From Gammaproteobacteria bacterium (GTDB lineage: Bacteria; Pseudomonadota; Gammaproteobacteria; Nevskiales; Nevskiaceae), in assembly GCA_022599775.1 (NCBI GenBank), contig JAHZLQ010000036.1:1-53463 (forward strand): a stretch of DNA of 53,463 nt, in the 5' to 3' direction. This document shows positions 35,183 to 45,264 of the stretch, one piece after another. Numbering within the stretch: the first letter of the stretch is position 1; every line of letters begins with the position of its first letter. The notes under the pieces are model-generated. The model was not told where the DNA came from and searched no databases. It saw only the letters and a list, made by a program, of their open reading frames with translations. Made by a program: the position numbers and the translations under genes.

Positions 35183-37765
35183 TCAATCGTGGCCGCCATC
35201 CAGGGCGCGCGTTACCATCTCACCAAGATCCGGTGACAGGCGCTCGGCGGACAGCGTCATCAAAGCGTCATGCATGCCTCCACCCCAGGGTTCGGCATAG
35301 CGGCGCCAGCGCAGCAGTGGCTTGGACAGCCTCGATGCGACCTGCGGATTGGTCCCGTCCAGACGCAGCAGCAGGCGCGCATACAGGGCATACGATTCCG
35401 GCCGATGGAAGGCCCGCCAGTTCTGGGTGCCGAAGGCGCCGAGCACGGCGCGCACCCGGTTCGGATTCGCCCAGGTGAAGGCCGGGTCGTCCAGAAGGAT
35501 CTGCAGACTGGCGGCGACATCGCCATCGATTGCACGAGCTTCCAGCGAGAACCAGCGATCCAGGCGCAAGGGATCATCGCGCCATGATTCGCGGCAGGCG
35601 GCCAGCGCGAGGGCTCGTTGCGAAGACCCCGTACCATTGAGCGCATTGAGCGCACCCAGGACCAGCGTGAAATTGTGGCTGTTCATCGCCCGCTTGCGCG
35701 CAAGTTCCAGCGCGGCAGACGTGCCCTGAGCCGCGAGGTAGTCCAGGGCCACGTTGGACAGGGCGCGGCGATCGACACCCCGTTCACCGGTACTGCCCCA
35801 CTCCGCCCAAACCGAAAACGGTCCGCACAGCGCCGCACCGATTTCGAGCTTGAGTCGCTGGTGCGCGGCGACAACCGCTTCCGGATCGATCTGCGCCTGA
35901 CGCTCCGCAAGCATCGTCAGTGCCGGCAGGCTCATCAGCCAGGCCAGCAGTGCGCGGTCCTCGGGCGGATTGGCAGCGAGCCGCTGCAGGGTTTCGAGCA
36001 GCACGCTCACAATGGCGCCCGGCTCACCGTCCACCAGTTCGGCATGAGCCAGGATCATCAATTCCTGTACGGATTCCCAACGCAGGAACGGATCGGTCTC
36101 GGCCGTCACCAGCAGCGCGAGCTGCTGCGGGGTGTAGGCGTAATCAAGCCGCACCGGCGCCGAGAAACCATGCAGAAAAGCCGGGACCGGACGCCGCTCG
36201 AAGGGACCGAACGACAACTCCAGGGCTTCGTCCTCGATCAGGATCAGATCCTCGCGGACCAGCCCTTGAGTCGGCGGCAGGTCAACTCCTGCACCATTCG
36301 GATCATAGAGCGCGAAACCGATCGGAATCGGCACTGGCCGCTTCACCGGCTGCCCGGGTGTCGGCGGTGTTTGCTGGTACAGGCGCAGGCGGTAATAGCC
36401 ATCGCGCCACTCGTCCTCGACGCGTACCACCGGCGTGCCGGCCTGGCTGTACCAGGTTCGGAACCCATCGAGATTCCGCTGGCCGACCGACTCCTGCGCC
36501 GCCAGGAAATCCTCGATCGTCGCCGCCTGCCCATCGAACTCGTGCAGATAGCGACGCACACCTTCGACGAAGGTGCCCGGCCCTTGCAGGGTCTCGATCA
36601 TGCGCAGGATCTCGGCGCCCTTCTCGTAAACAGTGGGCGTGTAGAAATTGTTGATCTCCACATACCGGTCGGGACGCACCGAATGCGCAGTCGGGCCCGC
36701 ATCCTCTGGGAACTGCTGGGCGCGCAGGGTCTGCACCTGCTCGATTCGCGCCACGCCGCTGGCGCGCGAGGCGGCCCGAAACTGTTGCTCGCGCAGCACC
36801 GTCAGGCCTTCCTTCAACGACAGCTGGAACCAGTCACGACAGGTCACGCGATTGCCGGTCCAGTTGTGAAAGTACTCATGCCCGATCACCGCCTCGACGG
36901 CTTCGTAGTCGTCGTCGGTCGCCGTGTCGGGCGAGGCCAGCACGTAGGCCGCGTTGAACAGATTGAGGCCCTTGTTCTCCATCGCGCCCATGTTGAAGTC
37001 TCGCGCGGCGACGACCATGTAGCGGGCCAGATCGTATTCGAGGCCGTAATGGTCTTCGTCCCAGCGCATCGCCCGCTTCAGTGACGTGATCGCGTGATCG
37101 ACCCGCGATTCGTTGCCGTGGTCCACGTAAAAACCGATGCGCACGGGGCGCCCGGACCGGGTCACGAACTCGTCCTCGACACAGGTTAGGTCGCCTGCGA
37201 CCAGCGCGAACAGATAGCAGGGTTTGGCGTAGGGGTCTTCCCACACCGCGAAATGGCGGCCCTCCGGCAAATCGCCGGATTCCACAGGGTTGCCATTGGA
37301 CAGCAGCACCGGATAGGTCGCCCGGTCCGCCTCGATGCGCACGCGGTAACGCGACAGGACGTCCGGCCGATCCGGAAACGGCGTGATCCGTGAAAAGCCG
37401 TGAGCCTCGCACTGCGTGCAAAGCATCGGACCGGAACGATACAGACCTTCCAGCGCGCGGTTGCTTTCCGGGTCGATGACGACCGTGGTCGACAGGCGGA
37501 AGCGCTGCGGAACGTCGGCGATCTCGATGCGGTCGCTGCTGACTTCGTATTCAGCAGCGCGCAATCGGCGATCATCGATGGCAATCGCCTGCAGCTTCAT
37601 GTGGCGCGCGTCGAGCAGCAACGGAATATCAGGGCGCTGCCGCTCGATGTTCAGATCGGCCCGAACCACGGCGTGCTCGTCACGAATCTCGACGTCGAGC
37701 GTCACCTGAGAAATCAGGAAGGCGGGCGCTTGATAGGCCTCGCGCAGAACGGCGGGACGTGGCAT
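35183..37765 (-). CDS. pepN: Aminopeptidase N
   Basis: An 860-residue M1 zinc aminopeptidase (E. coli PepN 870). The exopeptidase motif GAMEN is at 260-264, and the zinc site HEYFHNWTGNRVTCRDW gives His296 and His300, with Glu319 as third ligand in SLKEGLTV. The C-terminal half is the PepN-type alpha-helical domain (MNSHNFTLVLGALNALNGTG). It removes N-terminal residues from cytoplasmic peptides. The gene is divergent from nothing close: it reads toward phoB, whose promoter region lies just past its stop. Confidence 0.95.
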   Translation of the reverse strand: MPRPAVLREAYQAPAFLISQVTLDVEIRDEHAVVRADLNIERQRPDIPLLLDARHMKLQAIAIDDRRLRAAEYEVSSDRIEIADVPQRFRLSTTVVIDPESNRALEGLYRSGPMLCTQCEAHGFSRITPFPDRPDVLSRYRVRIEADRATYPVLLSNGNPVESGDLPEGRHFAVWEDPYAKPCYLFALVAGDLTCVEDEFVTRSGRPVRIGFYVDHGNESRVDHAITSLKRAMRWDEDHYGLEYDLARYMVVAARDFNMGAMENKGLNLFNAAYVLASPDTATDDDYEAVEAVIGHEYFHNWTGNRVTCRDWFQLSLKEGLTVLREQQFRAASRASGVARIEQVQTLRAQQFPEDAGPTAHSVRPDRYVEINNFYTPTVYEKGAEILRMIETLQGPGTFVEGVRRYLHEFDGQAATIEDFLAAQESVGQRNLDGFRTWYSQAGTPVVRVEDEWRDGYYRLRLYQQTPPTPGQPVKRPVPIPIGFALYDPNGAGVDLPPTQGLVREDLILIEDEALELSFGPFERRPVPAFLHGFSAPVRLDYAYTPQQLALLVTAETDPFLRWESVQELMILAHAELVDGEPGAIVSVLLETLQRLAANPPEDRALLAWLMSLPALTMLAERQAQIDPEAVVAAHQRLKLEIGAALCGPFSVWAEWGSTGERGVDRRALSNVALDYLAAQGTSAALELARKRAMNSHNFTLVLGALNALNGTGSSQRALALAACRESWRDDPLRLDRWFSLEARAIDGDVAASLQILLDDPAFTWANPNRVRAVLGAFGTQNWRAFHRPESYALYARLLLRLDGTNPQVASRLSKPLLRWRRYAEPWGGGMHDALMTLSAERLSPDLGEMVTRALDGGHD

Positions 37766-37879
37766 GGCAACGCTGAAAAAAAGGGAGTCCAGCTTAACCC
37801 GATGCGGACTCGCGATGCTCAGGCATTCACGCGGCCTTTCGAATTGAAACGATTTGTGCCTAAGCCAGCGCCGTGCTCC

Positions 37880-38998
37880 CTAGGCTCGCCGCATCACCAC
37901 GCTGCCTGCGGAATAGCCAGCGCCGAAAGCCGAGAGCACCACCGCATCGCCCGGCTGCAAACCCTGCTGGTACTTGTGGAATGCGATGACCGATCCAGCC
38001 GAACTGGTGTTGGCGTATTCATCAAGAATCACCGGCGCCTCCTCGCGCGTCGCCTCGCGCCCGAGCACACGCTTGGCGATCAGCTCGTTCATGCTCAGGT
38101 TGGCCTGATGCAGCCAGAAGCGGCGCACATCCGCCGGCGCAAGGCCCAGATCCGCCAGATGCGTCGTCAGCAGCTCCGCCACCATCGGCACCACTTCCTT
38201 GAAGACCTTGCGTCCTTCCTGCCGGAACAGCAATTCATCCCAGCGCCGTGGCGGAACTTCGGTGGGCGACAAAAACCCGAGCTCGTTGCGGATATTGTTC
38301 GAGAATTGCGTCTTCAGGCGCGTCCCCAAAACCTCGAACACGATCTCGCCGCGCGCTTCCTCCAGCGGTTCGACCACGACCGCGGTGGCGGCGTCGCCGA
38401 AGATGAAGTGACAGTCGCGATTGCGGAAGTTCAGATGGCCGCTGCAGATCTCGGGCGAGACCACCAGCACGCGCCGCGCGCTGCCCTGGCGCACCGCGTC
38501 CACCGCAGTCTGGATGCCGAAGGCGGCCGAGGCGCAGGCCACGTTCATGTCGTAGCCGAAGCCCCCGGCCCCGAGCGCGGCCTGCAGTTCCACGGCGATC
38601 GCCGGATAAGCGCGCTGCATGTTCGAACAGGCCACGATCACGGCATCGATCTCGTCGGCGCGACGGCCGGCGCGGTGCAAAGCCTGAGTCGCGGCGGCCA
38701 CGCCCATCTCGCACATCAGCGAGGGCTCGGTTTCGCTACGCGCACGAATCGACGGGCGCATGCGATCGATGTCGAGCACACCGTCGCGATCGACCACGTG
38801 TCGGCTGTGAATACCCGAGGCCTTGACGATGAACTCGCTGCTGGACGGCGCCAGAGCGGCAACCGTGCCGGCCTCGATCTCGGCCGCGTGGGTCTGGTTG
38901 TATTTCTCGACGTAGGCATTGAATGACGCGACCAGCTCGTCATTGGAGATCGACGCCGGAGGGGTATGGAGGCCGGTGGCCGAAATTGCGACACGCAT
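37880..38998 (-). CDS. FabH-like beta-ketoacyl synthase III (PA3286 type)
   Basis: A 372-residue KAS III-like enzyme. The start MRVAISATGLHTPPASISN matches the Pseudomonas PA3286-type branch, which condenses medium-chain acyl-CoA with malonyl-ACP and so links beta-oxidation products to fatty acid synthesis. The catalytic Cys155 is in MNVACASAAFGIQ, the histidine in WLHQANLSMNEL and the asparagine in YANTSSAGS. The N-terminal insert of about 25 residues (EKYNQTHAAEIEAGTV) separates it from housekeeping FabH. The start at 38998 is chosen by alignment; the frame is open 29 codons further. It could feed acyl primers to the cluster at 20.7-28.3 kb, but that is only a thought. Confidence 0.8.
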   Translation of the reverse strand: MRVAISATGLHTPPASISNDELVASFNAYVEKYNQTHAAEIEAGTVAALAPSSSEFIVKASGIHSRHVVDRDGVLDIDRMRPSIRARSETEPSLMCEMGVAAATQALHRAGRRADEIDAVIVACSNMQRAYPAIAVELQAALGAGGFGYDMNVACASAAFGIQTAVDAVRQGSARRVLVVSPEICSGHLNFRNRDCHFIFGDAATAVVVEPLEEARGEIVFEVLGTRLKTQFSNNIRNELGFLSPTEVPPRRWDELLFRQEGRKVFKEVVPMVAELLTTHLADLGLAPADVRRFWLHQANLSMNELIAKRVLGREATREEAPVILDEYANTSSAGSVIAFHKYQQGLQPGDAVVLSAFGAGYSAGSVVMRRA

Positions 38999-39053
38999 GC
39001 GGGTTCGGGGTCTTCTGGGTTCGTTTGCAGCGACTTTAGCGCAACACGTCCGC

Positions 39054-40472
39054 TTACGCCGACGGAATCGCCCAACCGGCGGCACGCATGGCGTTCTCGA
39101 TCGTCTCGCGCACCACCGGCTCCCGGCGAAAGCTCAGGTGCCCGCCCTGATACCAGTGCACCGGTGTTTGCCAATGCTGCGCAAGCTTCAGCGCTTCGAC
39201 CGGCGGCACCACGCGATCGGCGACGCCAGCGACAATATGGCAGCGATCGCGCGACAACAGCGGCGGTGACGACAACGGCGACACCGGGGCCATGACGGCA
39301 CGCAGGAAGTTCTCGTCGACACCGCGTTCGCGGTAATAGCGCTGATGTTCGGGCGGCACCTGACGCCATAGCGTGGAAGCGAAATCCGTGGCCGGAATGC
39401 AGGCCACCGCGAAGTCAAGCTCGGCTTCGTACTGCGCGACCAAGGCCGTGGTGTAACCACCCAGACTGAAACCCAGCAATCCGATACGAGCATCCGGCTG
39501 CTGTTGCCGGACCCAGGCAATGCAGCGCCGAATGTCCCACAAGGCCTGTGCATGCGTATGCAGCATATCGGCGAAGTTGTGATCGAGGTAAGCGTCGCCG
39601 CTGCGCCAACCTTCGCGGCGCGGGCCATGTAGCGGCAATACCGGCATCATCAGATTGAGCCGCAGTCGCTCATGCAGCCAAGCCGGTCGGTAAAGACCGA
39701 AATCCTGCCAGTGCACGCCCATGCGATAGCCATGAATGCAGATCAGCCACGGTCTCTCCGGTGCGGCATCGTCCGCACCGCGCCGGAACAGCCAGGCGGC
39801 CGCCTCGGCATTGTTCCTGTACGACAGATGCCGTTCGGCGCCGGGGAGTTCCAAATCCGGCTGATAGCCGCTGTTGAACTGCAGTTCCTCGAAATCGTGG
39901 CCGGCGGCCCGACGCGCGCGCAGACGGACCTCGCCGGGTGCGACCGGTGTGCGGTGATAGGCCGCCGGGTCCTCCAACTGCCCGCGCGCAGCCAGTGTTT
40001 CGGCAGCCGATTTGAGATCGGCGCACATGCGGTCGGCCGCGGCACCGCCTGGTATGTGCGCCGTACCGGACAAATAAGCCAGCAGCATGTCGTCCAGCGC
40101 CGCCTTGATCCACAGCGACAACTTGTCCTGCGGCGGCGGCACGTCTTCGACGATTCGAGTCTGGCGGATCAGCATGCGGCCGGCGACAACAAAGCTGGCG
40201 GCGGACAAGGCCGCAGCCAGCAGCGCTTCGCGATTGACGAACAACAGTGGAATCGCGACCACGACGCCGAGCGCACTGCCCGCCGAAACGAACTGCATGG
40301 TCTTGTCCACGCCGGGCCAGAGGAACATCGACACCCCGCCGGCGATCATCAATGTGGCCGGCACCAGAGCCAGCGCCAGCCACAAGCCGCCTTGCGCAGC
40401 AAGCAGCCAGTAGACGCCGGCCAACAACGGCAGCAGCGCCCAGGGATTCCATTGATGAGGTTTGGTCAGCAT
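39054..40472 (-). CDS. Membrane-anchored alpha/beta hydrolase
   Basis: A 472-residue protein. The first 110 residues contain about four hydrophobic stretches (LLPLLAGVYWLLAAQGGLWL, LVPATLMIAGGVSMFLW and others). The rest is an alpha/beta hydrolase: oxyanion region ICIHGYRMG, nucleophile elbow GFSLGGYT, acidic residue in GVADRVVPP and histidine in GGHLSFRRE. The catalytic face is probably cytoplasmic. Related large hydrolases act on esters of lipids; the substrate is unknown. ATG 40472 is inferred from the sense of the membrane part. It may be co-transcribed with the small membrane gene upstream. Confidence 0.78.
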   Translation of the reverse strand: MLTKPHQWNPWALLPLLAGVYWLLAAQGGLWLALALVPATLMIAGGVSMFLWPGVDKTMQFVSAGSALGVVVAIPLLFVNREALLAAALSAASFVVAGRMLIRQTRIVEDVPPPQDKLSLWIKAALDDMLLAYLSGTAHIPGGAAADRMCADLKSAAETLAARGQLEDPAAYHRTPVAPGEVRLRARRAAGHDFEELQFNSGYQPDLELPGAERHLSYRNNAEAAAWLFRRGADDAAPERPWLICIHGYRMGVHWQDFGLYRPAWLHERLRLNLMMPVLPLHGPRREGWRSGDAYLDHNFADMLHTHAQALWDIRRCIAWVRQQQPDARIGLLGFSLGGYTTALVAQYEAELDFAVACIPATDFASTLWRQVPPEHQRYYRERGVDENFLRAVMAPVSPLSSPPLLSRDRCHIVAGVADRVVPPVEALKLAQHWQTPVHWYQGGHLSFRREPVVRETIENAMRAAGWAIPSA

Positions 40473-40515
40473 GGGCCGATGGTAGTCGCGTCGAACGGCA
40501 CCGCGCAGCTGGCGG

Positions 40516-40812
40516 TCATTTCGTCGCCAAGGACCACAACACCAGGGCACAAACCACGCCCACGGCCGGCAAGGCCAACTGAAACACCCAGCGCCAGGGA
40601 TGAACGCGATGCTGCGCCCAGGCGGCCAGACCGGCGACGACCGCGAACGCGGCAAAACTCAGACCAAAGCGCAGCAGGCGTGGCAGTTCCGCGGCGAGCT
40701 CGGGCGCCAGACGCAGATTGGCGGCATACAGGATCGCAACGACGGCGGTCACGATCGCGAGTACCGCGCCAATCAGCGCGAGCACCAGGTTGGCCAGCTT
40801 GAGCAGATTCAT
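40516..40812 (-). CDS. Small membrane protein
   Basis: A 98-residue protein with three hydrophobic segments (about 4-30, 46-64 and 72-94), beginning MNLLKLANLVLALIGAVLAI. No family is recognised. The gene lies 43 bp upstream of the alpha/beta hydrolase gene on the same strand and may form an operon with it. An alternative ATG four codons upstream (40824) is possible. Confidence 0.6.
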   Translation of the reverse strand: MNLLKLANLVLALIGAVLAIVTAVVAILYAANLRLAPELAAELPRLLRFGLSFAAFAVVAGLAAWAQHRVHPWRWVFQLALPAVGVVCALVLWSLATK

Positions 40813-40875
40813 GGACGCGTCCACAAGCGCAAGGGATGGCGATCTCGGTTCCGCGGTACCCTAGAATCGAAAGTC

Positions 40876-41409
40876 ATGATCTCCACAGATTCAGCCATGC
40901 AGGATGTCGACAAGCTTGTCTCGTTTGCCCATGGCAAGGAAAGCGGCCCCTGGGGCATCAAGATCACCCGCCTCGCCGAGGTGGCGCGGGCTCGGGGCTT
41001 CGCCGTGGATAGCCCGGATTATAGTCGCACCCACGATCCCCGCGAGCGCGTCCAGCAACTGCTTGACCAGCCTCCTCGGGCGAAGACACTGGTGCTGTGC
41101 GGCTCCAGCATGGGCGGCTATGTCTCGGCACAAGCCTGTGCGGCGCTGCGCCCGACCGCCCTCTTTTTGATGGCGCCGGCCTTGTACTTCCCGAACTGGG
41201 ACGAGGAGCCGGCGGGCATTCCGGCGCTCGCCGCCGTCGCGCATGGCTGGCGTGATGATATTGTTCCGGTGGAGGCCGCCTGGAGATTCGCGCGCCGCAA
41301 CAGGGCGGCCTTGCATGTGCTGGATGCCGGACACGATCTCAACGATCAGCTTGAGGCCTTGTGCCTGTTGTTCGACGATCTGCTCGCACGCGCTGAACGC
41401 AATACCTAA
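40876..41409 (+). CDS. Small alpha/beta hydrolase
   Basis: A 177-residue hydrolase resembling the short YqiA/serine-hydrolase-like group. The nucleophile elbow is LCGSSMGGYVS, the acid is in AHGWRDDIVPVE and the histidine in LDAGHDLND, so the triad looks complete. It lacks a lid domain. An in-frame ATG seven codons inside (MQDVDKLVSFAHGKESG) could be the true start. It is divergent from the small membrane gene and 30 bp before the DUF3293 gene, so probably an operon with the latter. Confidence 0.78.
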   Translation: MISTDSAMQDVDKLVSFAHGKESGPWGIKITRLAEVARARGFAVDSPDYSRTHDPRERVQQLLDQPPRAKTLVLCGSSMGGYVSAQACAALRPTALFLMAPALYFPNWDEEPAGIPALAAVAHGWRDDIVPVEAAWRFARRNRAALHVLDAGHDLNDQLEALCLLFDDLLARAERNT

Positions 41410-41439
41410 CTAGATTTTTACGAACAAAAAAGGCGAGAA

Positions 41440-41874
41440 GTGCCACTACCCCGTCACGATGCCAAGCTGGTCGAGGCATATCGCAAGACCGACTACGTGG
41501 TGATGTTGCCCAACGGCGACGTCCACCTGGAGATCGGCAAGTACGAGCCCGAGAAGGAAGCGATGATCGCCGAACAGACCGGCTGCAGCGTGTCCTGGGC
41601 ACTGATCACGCCGTGCAATCCACGGTCGGAGCTCGCGCGCGAGCAACTCAATCTTTTCTACTTCAACAACCTGCGTTACGAGCTCGACGAAAAAGTCGGC
41701 GTCTGGTTCAAGGCGCTCAACCACGATCCCGATGGCCAGTGGCCGGACGAACCCGGCTTCTTTCTGGTCGACCCCGACCTGCACTGGACCATGGACCTGG
41801 GCCGCAACTGCGGCCAGCATGCGATCGTCGCGGCGCGCCTCGGTCAGGCACCGCGACTGGTCTGGCTGGACTGA
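41440..41874 (+). CDS. DUF3293 family protein
   Basis: A 144-residue protein with DUF3293 features: LVEAYRKTDYVV at the N-terminus, SWALITPCNPRS in the middle, and ARLGQAPRLVWLD at the end. The function is not known. GTG 41440 follows AGGCGAG and gives the usual family start; no ATG fits. It lies 30 bp after the alpha/beta hydrolase. Confidence 0.82.
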   Translation: MPLPRHDAKLVEAYRKTDYVVMLPNGDVHLEIGKYEPEKEAMIAEQTGCSVSWALITPCNPRSELAREQLNLFYFNNLRYELDEKVGVWFKALNHDPDGQWPDEPGFFLVDPDLHWTMDLGRNCGQHAIVAARLGQAPRLVWLD

Positions 41875-41907
41875 GCCGCCCACCGAGGTGGACGGCTCAT
41901 CGCCCAC

Positions 41908-42315
41908 TCAGGAGCGATTCCAGACAGTGCGCGAATCCCTGTCAAGCTCGTCCACATCGACGGCGCGCACCGCGTCGAGATCGCGCAATACTTCGACGGC
42001 CCGGTAGATCATCGGCACGCTGCGCACGCCGCCGCTGAGCATGACGACGCCGCCGATGGCCGAAACCGCGATACGCCCCTGAATCAGCTCATCGTCACGC
42101 AGACGTTGCACGGCCAGCTCGGTGAGCCGCCGATCTTCGGCCGTCATCGTGAACGGGGTCGCTTCGACCACCACCTCCAGGCGACGGGTCGCCGAGACTC
42201 CGGATTCCACACCCTTGCCCACGTAGATGTCGGCGAACGCCGTGCCGGATGTCAGTGCTGCCACAACCGCGAGGCAGGCGCCGAAACGGCGCCGCTGGCG
42301 ATGGTTCACGTTCAT
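41908..42315 (-). CDS. Exported BON-domain protein
   Basis: A 135-residue protein starting at ATG 42315 after AGGAGGGC. The signal peptide is RRRFGACLAVVAALTSGTAFA, cut at AFA. The mature part is one BON domain (LTELAVQRLRDDELIQGRIAV, then GGVVMLSGGVRSVPMIYRAV, then AVRAVDVDEL), a lipid-binding fold of periplasmic stress proteins such as OsmY. It is smaller than OsmY, which has two BON domains. Confidence 0.82.
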   Translation of the reverse strand: MNVNHRQRRRFGACLAVVAALTSGTAFADIYVGKGVESGVSATRRLEVVVEATPFTMTAEDRRLTELAVQRLRDDELIQGRIAVSAIGGVVMLSGGVRSVPMIYRAVEVLRDLDAVRAVDVDELDRDSRTVWNRS

Positions 42316-42394
42316 CGTTGCCCTCCTGCTCGTCTTCCTTGAATTGCTCCAGCTTGATGACCTGACCGGCGGGGATTCGGAGGCAGCCGACCGT

Positions 42395-42673
42395 TCAATC
42401 CGCGCGATCAATGTGACCGAGCGGTCGCTCCGGATCAACGCAGTCGCGCACTTTTCGTTTGAGTGCAGTGATGTCCGGGAAACCGCCGTCACGCTTTCGA
42501 TCCACGATCAGCTGATCACCCACCTGAACACGGAACACGCCGCCACTGCCCGGCTTCAAGGCCACCTCCGCCAGATCGTCCGGAAACGTGCTGATCAGTT
42601 CCTGCGCCATCCAGGCTGCGCGCAGCAACCAATGACACTGCATGCAGAATTCGATTTCGACGCGCATCTTCAT
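42395..42673 (-). CDS. SelT/SelW/SelH (Rdx) family thioredoxin-like protein
   Basis: A 92-residue protein with the CMQC redox motif at residues 10-13 (CxxU in the selenoprotein relatives), VEIEFCMQCHWLLRAAWMAQ, and a C-terminal GGVFRVQVGDQLI with RDGGFPDITALKRKVRD. Rdx proteins have a thioredoxin-like fold and probably act as thiol oxidoreductases; their partners are unknown. The ATG overlaps the thioesterase stop (ATGA), so they are co-translated. Confidence 0.85.
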   Translation of the reverse strand: MKMRVEIEFCMQCHWLLRAAWMAQELISTFPDDLAEVALKPGSGGVFRVQVGDQLIVDRKRDGGFPDITALKRKVRDCVDPERPLGHIDRAD

Positions 42674-43119
42674 GACGAAGGTATCGCCGGGCGGTATGCA
42701 GCGACGAATTCAGGCGGCATGCGTCGCGGCCTGCCGCTGCTCATGTCCACGCTGATCCATTGCGTGCGGCCGCGCAGCACGGTGCGACCATCGGCCACCC
42801 GGATCAGCTGATAGGCCCGCCAGCTGCTCAGGCGCCCATCGTTCTCGGCCACCCAGGTGCCGAGCAGCAGTTCGTCATCGACGAAGGTCGGCAGCAGATA
42901 GTCGAGTTCATGGCGGCGCGCCACGCAGCCGCAACCGAGTTCGCGGTAGCGCTCGATCGACAGCCCCAGACTGCGTGAATGCTCCCAGGCCACCTGCTCG
43001 CACCAGCGCAGGTACTGCACGTTGTTGGCATGACCGAATTCGTCGATGTGCTCCGCGCTCACCTGCGTCGACAGGACGAAAGGCTCGGTCACATCCCAGG
43101 CGAAGGTATTCGTCTCCAT
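42670..43119 (-). CDS. Hotdog-fold acyl-CoA thioesterase
   Basis: A 149-residue 4HBT-type thioesterase: VSAEHIDEFGHANNVQYLRWCE carries the Asp/Glu-x-x-Gly-H-x-N pattern of the YbgC/FadM-like group, with CGCVARRHELDYLLPT and SWRAYQLIRVADGRTVLRG following the fold. It hydrolyses acyl-CoA of unknown chain length. The gene starts 75 bp from the suf regulator on the opposite strand and is coupled to the Rdx gene downstream. Confidence 0.85.
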   Translation of the reverse strand: METNTFAWDVTEPFVLSTQVSAEHIDEFGHANNVQYLRWCEQVAWEHSRSLGLSIERYRELGCGCVARRHELDYLLPTFVDDELLLGTWVAENDGRLSSWRAYQLIRVADGRTVLRGRTQWISVDMSSGRPRRMPPEFVAAYRPAIPSS

Positions 43120-43172
43120 AAGACCTATTGTGCCTTGTCCATCGGGTCATCGAGGCTTACAATTCAAACCGT

Positions 43173-43183
43173 ACCAAATTGGT
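43173..43183. promoter_or_regulatory. Palindrome in thioesterase/suf-regulator spacer
   Basis: ACCAA-A-TTGGT is a perfect 5-bp-arm palindrome in an AT-rich stretch 12 bp before the chosen GTG of the Rrf2 gene. A separate inverted pair TAAGACC (43119-43125) and GGTCTTA (43181-43187) brackets the spacer. Rrf2 regulators of suf usually repress their own operon, so this is a candidate operator. It does not match the long IscR consensus well. Confidence 0.35.
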
Positions 43184-43194
43184 CTTAATTGAAC

Positions 43195-43665
43195 GTGCTC
43201 AAGCTCGGAAAACTGACGGACTACGCCATCGTCGTGATGACGGCACTGGCCGCCGAGCCGGACAATTCGCAAAGCGCGCACGAGCTGGCTCGGCTCACGC
43301 ATGTGGCGGAGCCTACCGTCGGCAAGGTGCTCAAGCTGCTCGGGAAGTCCGGCCTGGTGTCCGCGTCGCGTGGTGCCAGTGGCGGTTACCGCCTGTCGCG
43401 GGATCCGGCAGCGATCAGCATCGCCGACGTGGTGCGCGCCATGGAAGGTCCGATCGGACTGACCGAGTGCAGCGCGCACGGCAGCGACTGCGCCATCGAG
43501 CCATCCTGCGGTGTGCGCGGCAACTGGCGTCTGATCAGCGACGCCATCCGCGAGGCACTGGGCGCCGTCACGCTCGAACAGATGGCTGCCCCGATGGCAA
43601 GCATGCCGGCGCCTCGTCCCGCTCTCGCGGCCGAGTCCCCCTTGAGATTCCACCCTTCGGCCTGA
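43195..43665 (+). CDS. Rrf2-family regulator of the SUF operon
   Basis: A 156-residue winged-helix regulator of the type annotated as SUF system Fe-S cluster assembly regulator. The helix-turn-helix is LTHVAEPTVGKVLKLLGKSG with wing ASGGYRLSR. Three cysteines (TEC, SDC, PSC; C-x6-C-x5-C) would hold a 2Fe-2S cluster as in IscR. It probably represses sufBCDS when clusters are sufficient. GTG 43195 (MLKLGKLTDYAIVVM) is preferred by family alignment over a TTG two codons upstream. It lies 30 bp before sufB. Confidence 0.88.
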   Translation: MLKLGKLTDYAIVVMTALAAEPDNSQSAHELARLTHVAEPTVGKVLKLLGKSGLVSASRGASGGYRLSRDPAAISIADVVRAMEGPIGLTECSAHGSDCAIEPSCGVRGNWRLISDAIREALGAVTLEQMAAPMASMPAPRPALAAESPLRFHPSA

Positions 43666-43695
43666 ATGCGCCGAACCCGTACTGAGGCCACCCCT

Positions 43696-45150
<1,455 letters not shown>

Positions 45151-45163
45151 ACAACAAACCACT

Positions 45164-45241
45164 TGTTTCGCGCAAAGACGCGAAGCCGCTGAGAAAAGCA
45201 AAAGCCAGGGGAAAAACTTGGCGTCTTTGCGTCTTTGCGCG
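45164..45241. repeat. Dispersed hairpin repeat between sufB and sufC
   Basis: About 80 bp that can fold back: the left arm TTTCGCGCAAAGACGCGAAG pairs with the right arm CTTGGCGTCTTTGCG...TTTGCGCGA, with a purine-rich centre (GAGAAAAGCAAAAGCC). A related half copy lies at 172-236, and a possible right-arm fragment at 1665-1703. Such elements are common between genes in high-GC gammaproteobacteria. In the suf mRNA the hairpin may affect the ratio of SufB to SufC. Confidence 0.65.
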
Positions 45242-45264
45242 AACCCAGTTTCAGGAACAAACCT

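Noticed and set aside
35618-37084. Long plus-strand frame opposite pepN
   Set aside because: Antisense shadow; pepN has the full GAMEN and HEYFH motifs in the other strand.
40516-40875. Operon of the small membrane gene with the rightward alpha/beta hydrolase at 40876
   Set aside because: They are on opposite strands and divergent.
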